64,000 bases of DNA, taken from NCBI RefSeq assembly GCF_030407435.1, contig NZ_JASDDK010000002.1, positions 62,001 through 126,000 of the forward strand. Reading direction: 5' to 3'. The notes below the pieces were generated by a model. The model did not search any database, was not told the origin of the DNA, and saw only the letters and a list, made by a program, of their open reading frames with translations. The position numbers and the translations under genes were made by a program. Origin of the DNA: Winogradskyella bathintestinalis. GTDB lineage: Bacteria > Bacteroidota > Bacteroidia > Flavobacteriales > Flavobacteriaceae. Below are positions 38,701 to 46,952 of this stretch, in pieces. How positions within the stretch are numbered: the stretch's first letter is position 1; every line of letters starts with the position of its first letter.

Positions 38701-38832
38701 ATTGACGTTAATGGCTACGTCTGCTAATAAATAGATTTTAAAATTAGCGTCTGGAATGTTTACGTTTTGAGCAAAAGCCGAAAACAAACCTAAACACAAG
38801 TAGGCTGTAAATAAGAGTAATGTTTTTTTCAT
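35743..38832 (-). CDS. large secreted leucine-rich-repeat protein with T9SS sorting domain
   Basis: This 1029-residue protein has a signal peptide (MKKTLLLFTAYLCLGLFSAFAQ). Two similar N-terminal modules start with VNIPDANFKIYLL and VTIPDANFKSYLV, each with a SVAEAQA segment. They are followed by internalin-like leucine-rich repeats of about 21 residues (LTSLDVSNLASLTTLNTRSN, LTTLNVSLNTNLIDLNCSDN). From about 555 the protein changes to a beta-helix domain (YVNANATGNNGGSSWADAFT), as in choice-of-anchor and pectin-lyase-like proteins. It ends in a type A sorting domain (LKLYPNPATDKLFV, GQLVKQT, TTQKILKK). It is exported to the surface. The function is unknown; adhesion or polymer binding is inference. 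Confidence 0.88.
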   Translation of the reverse strand: MKKTLLLFTAYLCLGLFSAFAQNVNIPDANFKIYLLADVAINVNNDSEISVAEAQAFTGTISATGLGITDLTGIEAFVNITILEVYSNSLTSIDVSNNTQLTRLHCADNQITQLDVSNIPTLNQVHCQNNLLEELNIANGQGAAFTYMKSYNNPSLTCIQVDAGTVPPSNVGLYDVGWTRDLETRVVEDCSTSISYVTIPDANFKSYLVNSAVNTDYDQEISVAEAQAVTGALDVSSLEISDLTGIEAFINLTELDCSDNTITALDVSTISGLTNLNCKENNIGNLNVQGTSLITLDAEDNSLTSLDVSNLASLTTLNTRSNSISNLNLQGAIGLEVLDCSDNSLTTLNVSLNTNLIDLNCSDNNLTTLDVTNLTSLTDLNFGDNTISSIILITNSNLNTLTANDNNLSSVDVSNNTMLTDLIVASNSLTSIDITNNTMLTAVDFQDNSISSLDISNNPDLTRIHAAFNQFTTFDISAYPQINQLLIYDNQLTNLNVANGNNSNFVYMKVYNNPDLTCVQIDSGYTPNQVGVYDNGWTKDASTNYSENCTPTVYYVNANATGNNGGSSWADAFTTINDALSNALLNDEIWVSSGVYTSATAASVLTLDLENLKIYGGFDGTELTLADRDLTKVFTDNATIISGDINGDDIEGDFTTNKTDNATALVSLEADHVIFDGFVLQNTYTSGSSPVIATNSNITDFTLKNTWITENYSEGLLLDWRNFSGDLVVENVAITNNATNNGVVLLEHSASNSDALTSHWSNILFADNVYNSDFGAIWFRRSSSSNGNRSIVHYLNNATIVNNVNNHTTVQQVINVSGSGWIRLETRNSIFWQNKYNGNQFNTVDIDNSKTGEGDSQTINVYNSVIQVTSAATSGTYNALNITQLDPATDNLNLDSDYKPTSASNYILDQGENSYYDTAIFASLDLSGNERFFNITIDLGAYEYNSSLGLNDEVYISELKLYPNPATDKLFVSSTEQVEHLVIYNINGQLVKQTNTVTNGVDVSQLPSGLYMVQIKTNTNTTTQKILKK

Positions 38833-38864
38833 TGTAGATAATATTTTTTATGATTAATCGACTA

Positions 38865-38894
38865 CAAAGCAACAATCAACTGAAAGGTTTTCAA
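38865..38894 (-). promoter_or_regulatory. candidate promoter of the LRR gene, one mismatch
   Basis: The minus strand reads TTG (38894-38892), 19 bases, TTGCTTTG (38872-38865). The second box differs from TAnnTTTG at one position. It lies 32 bases before the start at 38832. Confidence 0.4.
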
Positions 38895-38966
38895 TTTACT
38901 TTTTTCTGAATAACTGAAATTTCTTTCTAAATGAAACTTAAAGTTTACACCTGCATTATAGGTTAT

Positions 38967-38998
38967 AAAAAAAAGCCTGCTTTAATAAGCAGACTTTA
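38967..38998 (-). terminator. intrinsic terminator after the 39024 gene
   Basis: On the minus strand AAGTCTGCTT pairs with AAGCAGGCTT (one G-U pair) and is followed by a run of seven or more T. It lies 26 bases past the stop of the 39024 gene. Confidence 0.8.
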
Positions 38999-39023
38999 AT
39001 GAACCATAAAACAATAACTCCTT

Positions 39024-40247
39024 TTACTCGCAATTCATTTTTTGACCATAAGGCATTTGGCCGTGTATAATGCCACCAAATTCCGAACTACCATAGCCAG
39101 AACCGTTGTAGTGTTGCTTAATTAAAAAGCCTTGTAAGTAGCAATCATTATTTTTATTTTTTTCGGTAAAAGCACCTTTAATCCAACGGTACAAAATGTG
39201 TCCGGTATATTTGTTCTTTACAACACTCCAGTCGTTAGATTCTATATTTAACTTCAAAAGTTTAGCACCATCTTTTTCAATAGTCGTGGACACATTTTGT
39301 TTAGCAAAACTTACTAATGACGCAGTATTATTCATGCTGCCAGCTTTTGGCATTTTAATAGCATCCATCGTTGATTGTGCCGCAGCATCATAATTCGCTT
39401 TTAAGGTTGCTTCGAACTCTTGTACTATTGGTTTTGCTTTTTCTAGCCATTCTAAATGAAATTGTTGCTCTCCTTTACCAATAACATTCAAAATAGTTAT
39501 ATCCTTTTGATGCATATACGATGGTACATTAAACGCATGGCCACCTTGATGCGATGCTGCATAAATAACAAATACATCGTCTGTAATAAGCATTCCTCTG
39601 ACCAGTATTGGCATTCCTGTACCAAGCTCTAACGTTTGTGATCTGTCTGCTCCGACTTTGGTTGTAAACATTCCTGAAACCAACTCGTAACCAATATAAC
39701 CTTCTGGTGACATGGCTTCTAATTCTGGTGTGGTTAAAAAACGTAACCACGAATATTCTGGATCTTGTGCAGGTAATACATCTACATTATCACCCATATC
39801 TGTCATTTGGCGTCTCAACTTTACACGGTCTACCCCAACAGCACTCATACCTTTAGTCATTGCAAAAGGATAAGACATGTATAAAAAGTCGTCACTTATA
39901 CTAGAGCCTGTTTTAGGTTTATTAGCTTCGGCTTTCTGTTGTTTTTTCTCAAGATATTTTTGATAGTATAAATCTTGCTTCTCTTGGTCGTTAGGGTATT
40001 TTTTAGCTAATTCTGCTTTAAATTCTTCATCAGTATATTCAGATTTAGATGAATTTTGACTGGAAGTTGAAGTATTACCAACCATTCCTGTTGAGCTTTC
40101 AGATCTTGAAGATGAACTTGTCTCCTCTTTTTTATTCATCTTCTTCTCTACTGCAGCTTTGGCTTTTTTCTTTAACATTTTGCCCAATTGTGCATTGGAT
40201 GTATTGTAGCATAATGCTAAAACTAATAATAGAATTATTTTTTTCAT
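39024..40247 (-). CDS. exported protein of unknown function
   Basis: This 407-residue protein has a signal peptide (MKKIILLLVLALCYNTSNAQ), then a highly basic segment (GKMLKKKAKAAVEKKMNKKE), a serine-rich low-complexity stretch (SSSSRSESSTGM) and a lysine/glutamine-rich helix (YYQKYLEKKQQKAEANKPK). The C-terminal 270 residues look globular, with WLRFLTTPELEAMSPEGYIG and YLQGFLIKQHYNGSGYGSS. I recognise no family. It begins 113 bases after the LytTR regulator on the same strand and may be transcribed with it. Confidence 0.7.
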   Translation of the reverse strand: MKKIILLLVLALCYNTSNAQLGKMLKKKAKAAVEKKMNKKEETSSSSRSESSTGMVGNTSTSSQNSSKSEYTDEEFKAELAKKYPNDQEKQDLYYQKYLEKKQQKAEANKPKTGSSISDDFLYMSYPFAMTKGMSAVGVDRVKLRRQMTDMGDNVDVLPAQDPEYSWLRFLTTPELEAMSPEGYIGYELVSGMFTTKVGADRSQTLELGTGMPILVRGMLITDDVFVIYAASHQGGHAFNVPSYMHQKDITILNVIGKGEQQFHLEWLEKAKPIVQEFEATLKANYDAAAQSTMDAIKMPKAGSMNNTASLVSFAKQNVSTTIEKDGAKLLKLNIESNDWSVVKNKYTGHILYRWIKGAFTEKNKNNDCYLQGFLIKQHYNGSGYGSSEFGGIIHGQMPYGQKMNCE

Positions 40248-40360
40248 AAGAATTGTGTTTAATAGACCTCAAAAGAAGCAACTAAACCACTATTCTTAAT
40301 AGTGTTTTTTCTAAAGTTGTGGATTTTTTTTCTGAATGAAAACGAATTTTTAAGCTAATA

Positions 40361-41113
40361 TCACAAAAATGTTTCCTTAATAACTTCTAAAAACTGATCG
40401 CGTTTAGATTTTGAAATAGGAATACGCTTTTGATTGTTCATGAGTAAATAGTCTCCGTCGTCTTTCACCAATTCGTCTACGTATTTTAGGTTAATTAAAT
40501 AGGAACGATGACATTTAAAAAACATGGCATTGTTTTCTAATTGTTCTACAAAATGCTTTAAGGGCTTGCAAATTGTTTTTTGTTTTCCATCAATTAATTG
40601 TACGTTGGTGTACATGCTATCAGCTTCAAAATAAACAATGTCGTTATGAGACGCAAACATAATCCCTTTAGGAATTTCTAAGGCTATTTTATCTATAGCG
40701 AGTTGTTTTAGTGAGTCGCGCAACTTATTTAATTGGTCGTTTAAATTATTGGCTTTTATTGCTTCTTCCGCTTTTGCAACTGCCTCTTTTAGTTCGCTCG
40801 TATCTACAGGTTTTAATAGGTAATCTACCGCAGATAATTTAAAGGCTTCAATAGCGTATTGGTTATAAGCGGTAACAAAAATGATTTTAAAATTAATCTG
40901 ATTTGGAAAGTATTCTAAAATATCTAAACCTGATTGATTTGGCATTTCAATATCTAAAAATACAATATCTGGTTTTGAAGACTTTATTAAGCCTACACCA
41001 GATGCTAAATCCTGCGCTTCATCTATGCTTGAGATGCTTGCACAATGTTCATTTAGGAGTTTAGATAGTAAATGTCTGGCGCGTTTTTCGTCGTCTATAA
41101 TTATGGCTTTCAT
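40361..41113 (-). CDS. LytTR family response regulator
   Basis: This 250-residue regulator has an N-terminal receiver domain (acidic pair Asp7-Asp8, phospho-acceptor Asp54 in IVFLDIEMP, and Lys in YLLKPVD), a short coiled linker and a C-terminal LytTR DNA-binding domain (IVYFEADSMYTNVQLIDGK, FFKCHRSYLINLKYVDEL). It starts 5 bases after the sensor kinase ends, so they form one operon. The target genes cannot be read; the exported protein at 39024 downstream is a candidate. Confidence 0.93.
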   Translation of the reverse strand: MKAIIIDDEKRARHLLSKLLNEHCASISSIDEAQDLASGVGLIKSSKPDIVFLDIEMPNQSGLDILEYFPNQINFKIIFVTAYNQYAIEAFKLSAVDYLLKPVDTSELKEAVAKAEEAIKANNLNDQLNKLRDSLKQLAIDKIALEIPKGIMFASHNDIVYFEADSMYTNVQLIDGKQKTICKPLKHFVEQLENNAMFFKCHRSYLINLKYVDELVKDDGDYLLMNNQKRIPISKSKRDQFLEVIKETFL

Positions 41114-41118
41114 CTATA

Positions 41119-44028
41119 TTATATAGGCATTATTATAACCACTTTGGTTCCTGAAGCTATTTGATTTTCATCGTATAAATCTTCAATAGCAATGGTTATA
41201 TTTCGTTTTAATTTGTTTTTGTAAAGGTGAACCCGTTCTTCATTGGCTTTGGTAGCAAAAGGTTTGTGCTGTTGGTTCGGTCGTTTTAATTTTTCAGATT
41301 GTGTTCTACCTATACCATTATCTTCAATGGTAATTTGTAAGTTATTGTTTTCAATAATTTTAGCTTCAACCTTTAATTGTCGGTCATTTAGTTTATGCAA
41401 TAAGCCGTGTTTTAACGCATTTTCAACGTAAGGTTGAACGAATAAAGACGGCACTTTTATTTGTTGCGTTTTAAGTTGATGATCTATGTGAATTTGATAT
41501 TCTAACTCCTCTTCAAAACGTACTTTCTCTAATTCTAAATACAATTTTAAAGCATTTAATTCTTCTTGAAGAGTGATTTCATTTTGCTGACTGTAATCTA
41601 AATACATTCGGATTAATCGGCTAAACTTTACTAAATACGAGCTTGCCAATTCTTTTTCATTCGATACAATATAATCTTGAATAGAATTTAAAGCATTGAA
41701 AATAAAATGCGGATTCATTTGCGAACGCAGATTTTCTAATCTTAAATTGGTAATTTTTTTATCGATTAAAATTTTATCAATTTCGCTAATACGTTGTTCT
41801 TCTTTTTGTTTTAAACGCCATTTGAAATACAACCAAATTAAACCAAAGATCACAAATAAAATAATTGCATAAAACCACCATGTTTCCCAAAAGGGTTTGG
41901 TAATCACAAAGGTCATCGGAGTCGCAAAAACAGCCTTTTCTGCACTTACATTTTTTGCTTTTAATTCTACGTTATAAGTTCCGCTTGCCAAACTATTAAA
42001 ATTAACCACATTTGTATTTAGTGGTATGCTCTGCCAAGCAGTATCTAATTGCTGTACGCGATATTGATATTTAACATTCTTATTGGTTTGAAAGCCATTA
42101 GAATTAAACTCCAAACCAATTTTATTTAAGTCATAAGGCAGTTTATAATAAGACTGTACCAAGGTATCACGATCGTTAATGTGTACAGCTTTAACCTCAA
42201 CTTTAGAAGTTTTAAAATTCTTAAATAAACCTTCTCCTTTTGGCAGTGCATAAAGGGATTGCGGTAAGCTAAGAATAATAACATCTTTAAGAACAAGAAA
42301 GTCATTTATAGCCGTATTCAACCCATCTTGCCCATTTAAAAATCTTGAAGTTTTAGTTATTGTATTATATTGATACAGTCCAGAATCCGTTGAAATCCAT
42401 AGGAAATCACCATCAGATTTTAGCGTATTTATTTGTAAATTCTTAAATAAATTAGCCGAAGGCTGGCTTAAAGTATTATTCTCAAACTTCATTAAGCCAT
42501 TATGCTGAGTTGCAAGCCAAATTGCTTTGTTTGATGTGCTCATTGCATTAACCAACAAATTATGGCCTTTAAACCGTATGCCTTCCGAAGAAAAGCTATT
42601 TAAATCATATTGAAAAAAGCCATCAATATAAGATACAAAAAGTTTATCATTATGTACCACTGAAGCCTTTACCCGACTAGAACGCAAGCTCTTTTTCTCT
42701 TTTGAATTATAAGGTTTATTATACACTATACCTTCTTTATAATTACCATAAAACAATAAGGTATCGTTTAATTTTGAAATAGTTTTAGCTACTGAAAATT
42801 TGTTAATGACATCTGTAATTTTGTTATTTTTCAGATTAACTACAAAAGATTCGGAAGCATTAATACTTACAATTAATCGCTGTCGTTGGGCGTCGTGAAA
42901 TAGATTACCTATTATTTTCTCTCCAGGCAATTGCAATGTTTTAAAACGCTGAAGCTTGTCATAAAATAAAAGTTTACCATCGTTTGTACCTAATACATAT
43001 TGATTATTTTGTAAAGCGCAAGATGCCGTAATTTTAGACTTTGTAGACTCCAAGTCTGCACGCCTAATATTTAAATTTGGAGATACAAAGACTCCATTAT
43101 CCAAGGTCGCAAACCAATAATTATTATTATAATCTATCTCAACGTCCGTAATAGACTCTGTATTAAAAAGTTGTTCTTTCAGACTGAAAACCTGATCTTT
43201 AAATTCATAAACAAAAATACCTGCAGTGGTTAAAAACCAATATTCGTTGTCAAAACTTAAGAGATTGTAAAAGATTTTATTATTTAATTGAGGTGGAGTT
43301 TCAAGTTTTATTACTGAATTATCACCCCTGTTTATGAGATAAATTATGTTTTTATCATCACTTTTATAAATAAAAAATACTTCATTTTTAAAAGCGAATA
43401 ATTTAGGAGACTGTATAAGGCCTAAGCTTTCAATATCAAATATTTTAATCCTATGATCACCTTCTATTTTATAAATACAATTTTTATTTAAACCTGCCGC
43501 CTCATTAATTGTAAACACATAATTACTATCGTGACTATTAGCATTACTTATGCATAGACCTTCAAAAATCTTGGTGATTTTTTTTGTAGTTTTATTTACA
43601 TCATAGATGCCTGTTATAGTAAACAAGCGGATATCATTTTCTAAAATAGTGTAGGCTGCTAATTGCCCTTTTACTAATTGACTTGCATCTAGAAACAAAT
43701 GTAATTGGTCATTTTCCGCATAAAACAGTTGACCATATATGTTATTACACCATAACTTACCATCATCATCTTCCTTTAATTGAAATAATGAATTTGCTTT
43801 TTGATTTGGGTGACTGTAACGCTGGTAGGTATTACCATCATATCTAAACAAACCTTTATCCGCCGCAAACCAAATATAGTGGTTGTGGTCTTCTAAAATA
43901 TCATAAAACTCAACATCTGGCAGATTAGAGATATTTGCGAGATGCTCAAAAACAGGATCTTGAGCGACTACCACTTCATGTAAAAGAAGTAGTATTAAAA
44001 ATAAAATATTTCTAAAATTTACAGGCAT
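41119..44028 (-). CDS. LytS-type histidine kinase with two-component beta-propeller sensor
   Basis: The ATG at 44028 gives a 969-residue membrane sensor; a TTG two codons upstream (44034) is less likely. It has a signal peptide (ILFLILLLLHEVVVAQ) and a long periplasmic region with propeller repeats (YDILEDHNHYIWFAADKGLF, DYNNNYWFATLDNGVFVSPN, LKSDGDFLWISTDSGLYQYN). A Y_Y_Y domain follows (YQYRVQQLDTAWQSIPLNTN), then one membrane helix (WWFYAIILFVIFGLIWLYF). The kinase part has the phospho-His motif LRSQMNPHFIFNALNSIQDY and the ATP site VQPYVENALKHGL. It differs from polysaccharide hybrid sensors in that the regulator is a separate gene. Confidence 0.92.
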   Translation of the reverse strand: MPVNFRNILFLILLLLHEVVVAQDPVFEHLANISNLPDVEFYDILEDHNHYIWFAADKGLFRYDGNTYQRYSHPNQKANSLFQLKEDDDGKLWCNNIYGQLFYAENDQLHLFLDASQLVKGQLAAYTILENDIRLFTITGIYDVNKTTKKITKIFEGLCISNANSHDSNYVFTINEAAGLNKNCIYKIEGDHRIKIFDIESLGLIQSPKLFAFKNEVFFIYKSDDKNIIYLINRGDNSVIKLETPPQLNNKIFYNLLSFDNEYWFLTTAGIFVYEFKDQVFSLKEQLFNTESITDVEIDYNNNYWFATLDNGVFVSPNLNIRRADLESTKSKITASCALQNNQYVLGTNDGKLLFYDKLQRFKTLQLPGEKIIGNLFHDAQRQRLIVSINASESFVVNLKNNKITDVINKFSVAKTISKLNDTLLFYGNYKEGIVYNKPYNSKEKKSLRSSRVKASVVHNDKLFVSYIDGFFQYDLNSFSSEGIRFKGHNLLVNAMSTSNKAIWLATQHNGLMKFENNTLSQPSANLFKNLQINTLKSDGDFLWISTDSGLYQYNTITKTSRFLNGQDGLNTAINDFLVLKDVIILSLPQSLYALPKGEGLFKNFKTSKVEVKAVHINDRDTLVQSYYKLPYDLNKIGLEFNSNGFQTNKNVKYQYRVQQLDTAWQSIPLNTNVVNFNSLASGTYNVELKAKNVSAEKAVFATPMTFVITKPFWETWWFYAIILFVIFGLIWLYFKWRLKQKEEQRISEIDKILIDKKITNLRLENLRSQMNPHFIFNALNSIQDYIVSNEKELASSYLVKFSRLIRMYLDYSQQNEITLQEELNALKLYLELEKVRFEEELEYQIHIDHQLKTQQIKVPSLFVQPYVENALKHGLLHKLNDRQLKVEAKIIENNNLQITIEDNGIGRTQSEKLKRPNQQHKPFATKANEERVHLYKNKLKRNITIAIEDLYDENQIASGTKVVIIMPI

Positions 44029-44042
44029 ATACAAGGAAAAAA

Positions 44043-44050
44043 CAAACTTA
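44043..44050 (-). promoter_or_regulatory. -7 box for the sensor-regulator operon
   Basis: The minus strand reads TAAGTTTG, a full TAnnTTTG match, 14 bases before the ATG at 44028. No TTG at normal spacing was found. Confidence 0.45.
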
Positions 44051-44110
44051 AGATATAATTATAATATCTCATTTTGATTTTTTCTGTAATAAGGATTTTT
44101 TTTTCTAAAC

Positions 44111-44140
44111 AAAAAAAGCCTCACCAATTGGCAAAGCTTT
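44111..44140 (-). terminator. intrinsic terminator after the DUF4870 gene
   Basis: On the minus strand AAGCTTTGCC pairs with GGTGAGGCTT through 10 pairs including three G-U pairs, and is followed by seven T residues. It lies 21 bases past the stop of the 44162 gene. Confidence 0.7.
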
Positions 44141-44161
44141 TTAATTTCCATTATTTAATTT

Positions 44162-44524
44162 CTAACTAATAAAATTAATAGACAATGGATAAGAAGGTAA
44201 TTCGCCATTACTAACTTTTATAGCATTTATAATTGGCATAACAAATGCTAAAATTGCAATTAAGATTAAGGTTAGTATTCCTAATCCAAAGGCTATAATT
44301 AATGGTATACTGATCAGTGAATAAATAAGAACACTCAATTGAAAATTCAAGATAGATTTTCCATGGGCATCCATATCTTCAACTTTCTCTTTTTGAGTTG
44401 CCCAAATGATTAACGGTGCTATAAGACCACCAAATCCAGTAATGTAAGTTAATAATTGCGATAAATGTGTAATAACTAATAATTGATTGTCTCTACGTTT
44501 AAGTGAATGGTAATTCGATTCCAT
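44162..44524 (-). CDS. DUF4870 family membrane protein
   Basis: This 120-residue protein has three membrane helices (LLTYITGFGGLIAPLIIWAT, QLSVLIYSLISIPLIIAFGL, ILTLILIAILAFVMPIINAI) and the DUF4870 feature of a histidine-asparagine segment in MDAHGKSILNFQLS. The family is of unknown function. It begins a group of small membrane genes on the minus strand up to cydB. Confidence 0.82.
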   Translation of the reverse strand: MESNYHSLKRRDNQLLVITHLSQLLTYITGFGGLIAPLIIWATQKEKVEDMDAHGKSILNFQLSVLIYSLISIPLIIAFGLGILTLILIAILAFVMPIINAIKVSNGELPSYPLSINFIS

Positions 44525-44702
44525 AATTGATGATTTTACTTATATGACGTGATTTTATTTAAAACGTTACATTTTTCATCTACCGGTCTGTCTCGTGTAT
44601 CATTTCGTTGCGTATTTTAGCAATAGAGTTAGTAAATAAATCTTAGATAGAAAGTCCGCGATGACGTTGGTAAGTAGGCTATAACCAGCAATGAATTATA
44701 CA

Positions 44703-45266
44703 CATTGTTGTGCATCGTATTTTTATTCATTCCGTTTATAATTCCGACCAGTTTCAAATCCGCAAAAAGCAAGTAAAATCAGTAAGAATATATGGGTAAA
44801 GAAAAGGATACTTGATAAAAGTCCTAAATTATTTTTTTTCGGTTTAAAATCAGGTTTAACTTCTCCCGCACTCAAAGGTGGATAGATTGTCCAGCTCGTT
44901 GTTTGCCTAATTAAAGCATTTAAAATCGAATCAATTCCGATTAATACTAAAATCAGAAGTATTGTCGAAATCATTAAAATTAGATTTGCAGTCAAATTTT
45001 TGAAATTCCTGCGTAATGTTCTAACCAAATAAATTGCAAAAAATACCAGAACTCCGATTAATAGAATGACATGAAAATTCGTAATTACATAATACGTATC
45101 GTGAACATTAATATCTAGAGTTGAGTCAGATTTCAGTCCGTCAATTCCGAAAATCAGCGTGTTCAAAATCAACACAAAAATTGTCGTTCCAATCAGCCAA
45201 AATATTTCTTTTTTTCTCAAACTATAATTCAGATTACGGTTTTTGGGACATTATGCACAACAAATG
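44703..45266. repeat. inverted repeat pair flanking the 44723 gene, cassette-like
   Basis: CATTGTTGTGCAT at 44703-44715 is the reverse complement of ATGCACAACAAATG at 45253-45266 apart from one extra A. The pair encloses one gene (44723-45220) with little spare DNA. The left flank also contains a longer characteristic run, including AATTCATTGCTGG on the minus strand. Inverted repeats of this kind beside single small genes suggest a mobile or integron-like cassette; no recombinase is nearby. Confidence 0.45.
44723..45220 (-). CDS. small membrane protein with a cytochrome-oxidase-like histidine segment
   Basis: This 165-residue protein starts at TTG (45220), since no ATG precedes the first helix in frame. 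It has four predicted membrane helices (IFWLIGTTIFVLILNTLIFG, VILLIGVLVFFAIYLVRTL, LILMISTILLILVLIGI, SSILFFTHIFLLILLAFCGF). The segment INVHDTYYVITNFHVILL strongly resembles the helix of cytochrome c oxidase subunit I that holds heme ligands (HDTYxVVxHFHYVL), but one histidine is replaced by asparagine and the rest of the protein is unrelated. The function is unknown. It lies between the inverted repeats at 44703 and 45253. Confidence 0.65.
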   Translation of the reverse strand: MRKKEIFWLIGTTIFVLILNTLIFGIDGLKSDSTLDINVHDTYYVITNFHVILLIGVLVFFAIYLVRTLRRNFKNLTANLILMISTILLILVLIGIDSILNALIRQTTSWTIYPPLSAGEVKPDFKPKKNNLGLLSSILFFTHIFLLILLAFCGFETGRNYKRNE

Positions 45267-45435
45267 ATATATAACTGTTTCGTCGTTATTCCGATAGTAA
45301 ATGGCAGCATACTAAAATTTCTTATAAATAGAAAAGACAAACCGAAAGTTTCACACAATAGAACTTATGGTAGTTTAACTGTAATCAATTGAACGTATGG
45401 TTATAACTGATGTTCTGCTTCTGCATTAACTCAAT

Positions 45436-45738
45436 TTACGCTTTTCTATTTATTTTTTGAACCATCCATTTTCCAATTATCAGCCCCAAAATACCACCGA
45501 GCGCAGACACTAATATATTTATCATTAATCGGAAACCATCAAAATCACCATTATTCATTATAGACCAAGGCGTGAAACCCAATCGTCCAAACGATTTAAT
45601 GAGAAGAATGCTACCAAAAACGCCAATCACCGTATTTCCTATAAAACCAAAAGTGTATTTTTTCTTAAAATTGGCAAACGTATGTGCAGCAACAATACCT
45701 ACGATAATACTAATTAATGAAATTAATGTCCCTGTCAT
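45436..45738 (-). CDS. small membrane protein, GlsB/YeaQ-like
   Basis: This 100-residue protein has three hydrophobic segments (LISLISIIVGIVAAHTFANF, IGNTVIGVFGSILLIKSFG, LMINILVSALGGILGLIIGK) with glycine-rich helices, which resembles GlsB/YeaQ/YmgE stress-associated membrane proteins. The match is by pattern only. It stands alone on the minus strand between the cassette-like gene and cydB. Confidence 0.6.
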   Translation of the reverse strand: MTGTLISLISIIVGIVAAHTFANFKKKYTFGFIGNTVIGVFGSILLIKSFGRLGFTPWSIMNNGDFDGFRLMINILVSALGGILGLIIGKWMVQKINRKA

Positions 45739-45876
45739 AATTATTTACTCATCTTGAATATGTCATTGATTTGTAAGATTGTCATTATAAACTTTTATTG
45801 CGACCGCAAAATCGATACCCAATCTAGACTAGATTCGATTAAAAACTACGTCAAAGTTGAATTCAATAGTTCTAAA

Positions 45877-46950
45877 CTAATGACCATAATCCATATCATC
45901 AACCTTTCCTCCTTTTAATCTATTTTGAACAATAGCATATACAACGATTAAGCTTAAACCGATAATACCCCAAATAAAAGCCACGGACAGTCCATACTCT
46001 GATGCTGCAGTATTGTAAATGGTTAAATCTTGATGAACCTCATTAATAGAAGGTAATATTACAGGAAATAAGGAAGCTAATGACGATGTAATTCCACCTA
46101 ATATTAATAAGGTGGATAATAAAAACGCATGACGTTCTTTTTTAATTTTTTTAATAAATAGTAGGCCCACTAAGCCTGTTAAATAAATTATTGGAAACAC
46201 TAATAAGTAAGGTTTATCAGCAAAATTATCTAATGCATTCGGATTGATTATTTGCCAAGTAATCAAAGATATCAACGTAAGTACGGTCAACGCTATAGTT
46301 AATTTAAAAATGACACTTTTCAATTTAGTATTAATGGATGAATTGGTTTTAAGAATAACCCAGTTCGCACCATGAATGGTTAGGGTTACCACTGAGATTA
46401 AACCAATTAAAATTGTAAACCAATCGATAACTCCGGGATGATCTGTCAAAGGACTAAAACTACTGTCCCACAATGGTAAGAAAAAGTAATGACCTTCGTG
46501 CGTAGCTATTCCGTTTTCAACGATTCCTAAATTTACACCTCTCACAATATTGCCCAATGCAATTCCAAAAAATAAGGCTAATAGTAAACTCGAAACCCCA
46601 AAGGATTTATCCCAAATGTCTTTCCACATTTGATATTTGAATTGACCTCTAAATTCTAAGCCTATTGCTCTAAAGATAATCAACCATAATACCAGTATCA
46701 ACGGTAAATAAAAGCCACTAAACACAGAAGCATAAAACGTAGGAAAGGCCATAAAGAGCATACCTCCTGCGGCCACTAACCACACTTCGTTAGAATCCCA
46801 AAACAGGCCTGCTGATTTTGTAATGACTTCCTTGTCTTTTTCCTCCTTGGCAAAAAAGAGATGAATAATCCCTGCACCAAAATCATAACCATCTAAAATA
46901 AAAAAGACCGTTAAAACAATACCAATGGCTATGTACCAAAATAATTCCAT
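45877..46950 (-). CDS. cydB: cytochrome bd ubiquinol oxidase subunit II
   Basis: This 357-residue membrane protein is CydB: it starts LFWYIAIGIVLTVFFILDGY, with DGYDFGAGIIHLFF and SAGLFWDSNEVWLVAAGGML, and has the LIIFRAIGLEFRGQF helix. CydB stabilises the heme b595/d site in the bd-type quinol oxidase, which reduces oxygen with high affinity and tolerates low oxygen. It starts 2 bases after the cydA stop in one operon. Confidence 0.95.
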   Translation of the reverse strand: MELFWYIAIGIVLTVFFILDGYDFGAGIIHLFFAKEEKDKEVITKSAGLFWDSNEVWLVAAGGMLFMAFPTFYASVFSGFYLPLILVLWLIIFRAIGLEFRGQFKYQMWKDIWDKSFGVSSLLLALFFGIALGNIVRGVNLGIVENGIATHEGHYFFLPLWDSSFSPLTDHPGVIDWFTILIGLISVVTLTIHGANWVILKTNSSINTKLKSVIFKLTIALTVLTLISLITWQIINPNALDNFADKPYLLVFPIIYLTGLVGLLFIKKIKKERHAFLLSTLLILGGITSSLASLFPVILPSINEVHQDLTIYNTAASEYGLSVAFIWGIIGLSLIVVYAIVQNRLKGGKVDDMDYGH

Positions 46951-46952
46951 TT

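Noticed and set aside
40288-40304. Hairpin CACTATT/AATAGTG before a T-run between the LytTR gene and the 39024 gene
   Set aside because: The T-run is on the plus strand, where no transcript is expected. The stem is only 7 bp, so a terminator call is not supported.
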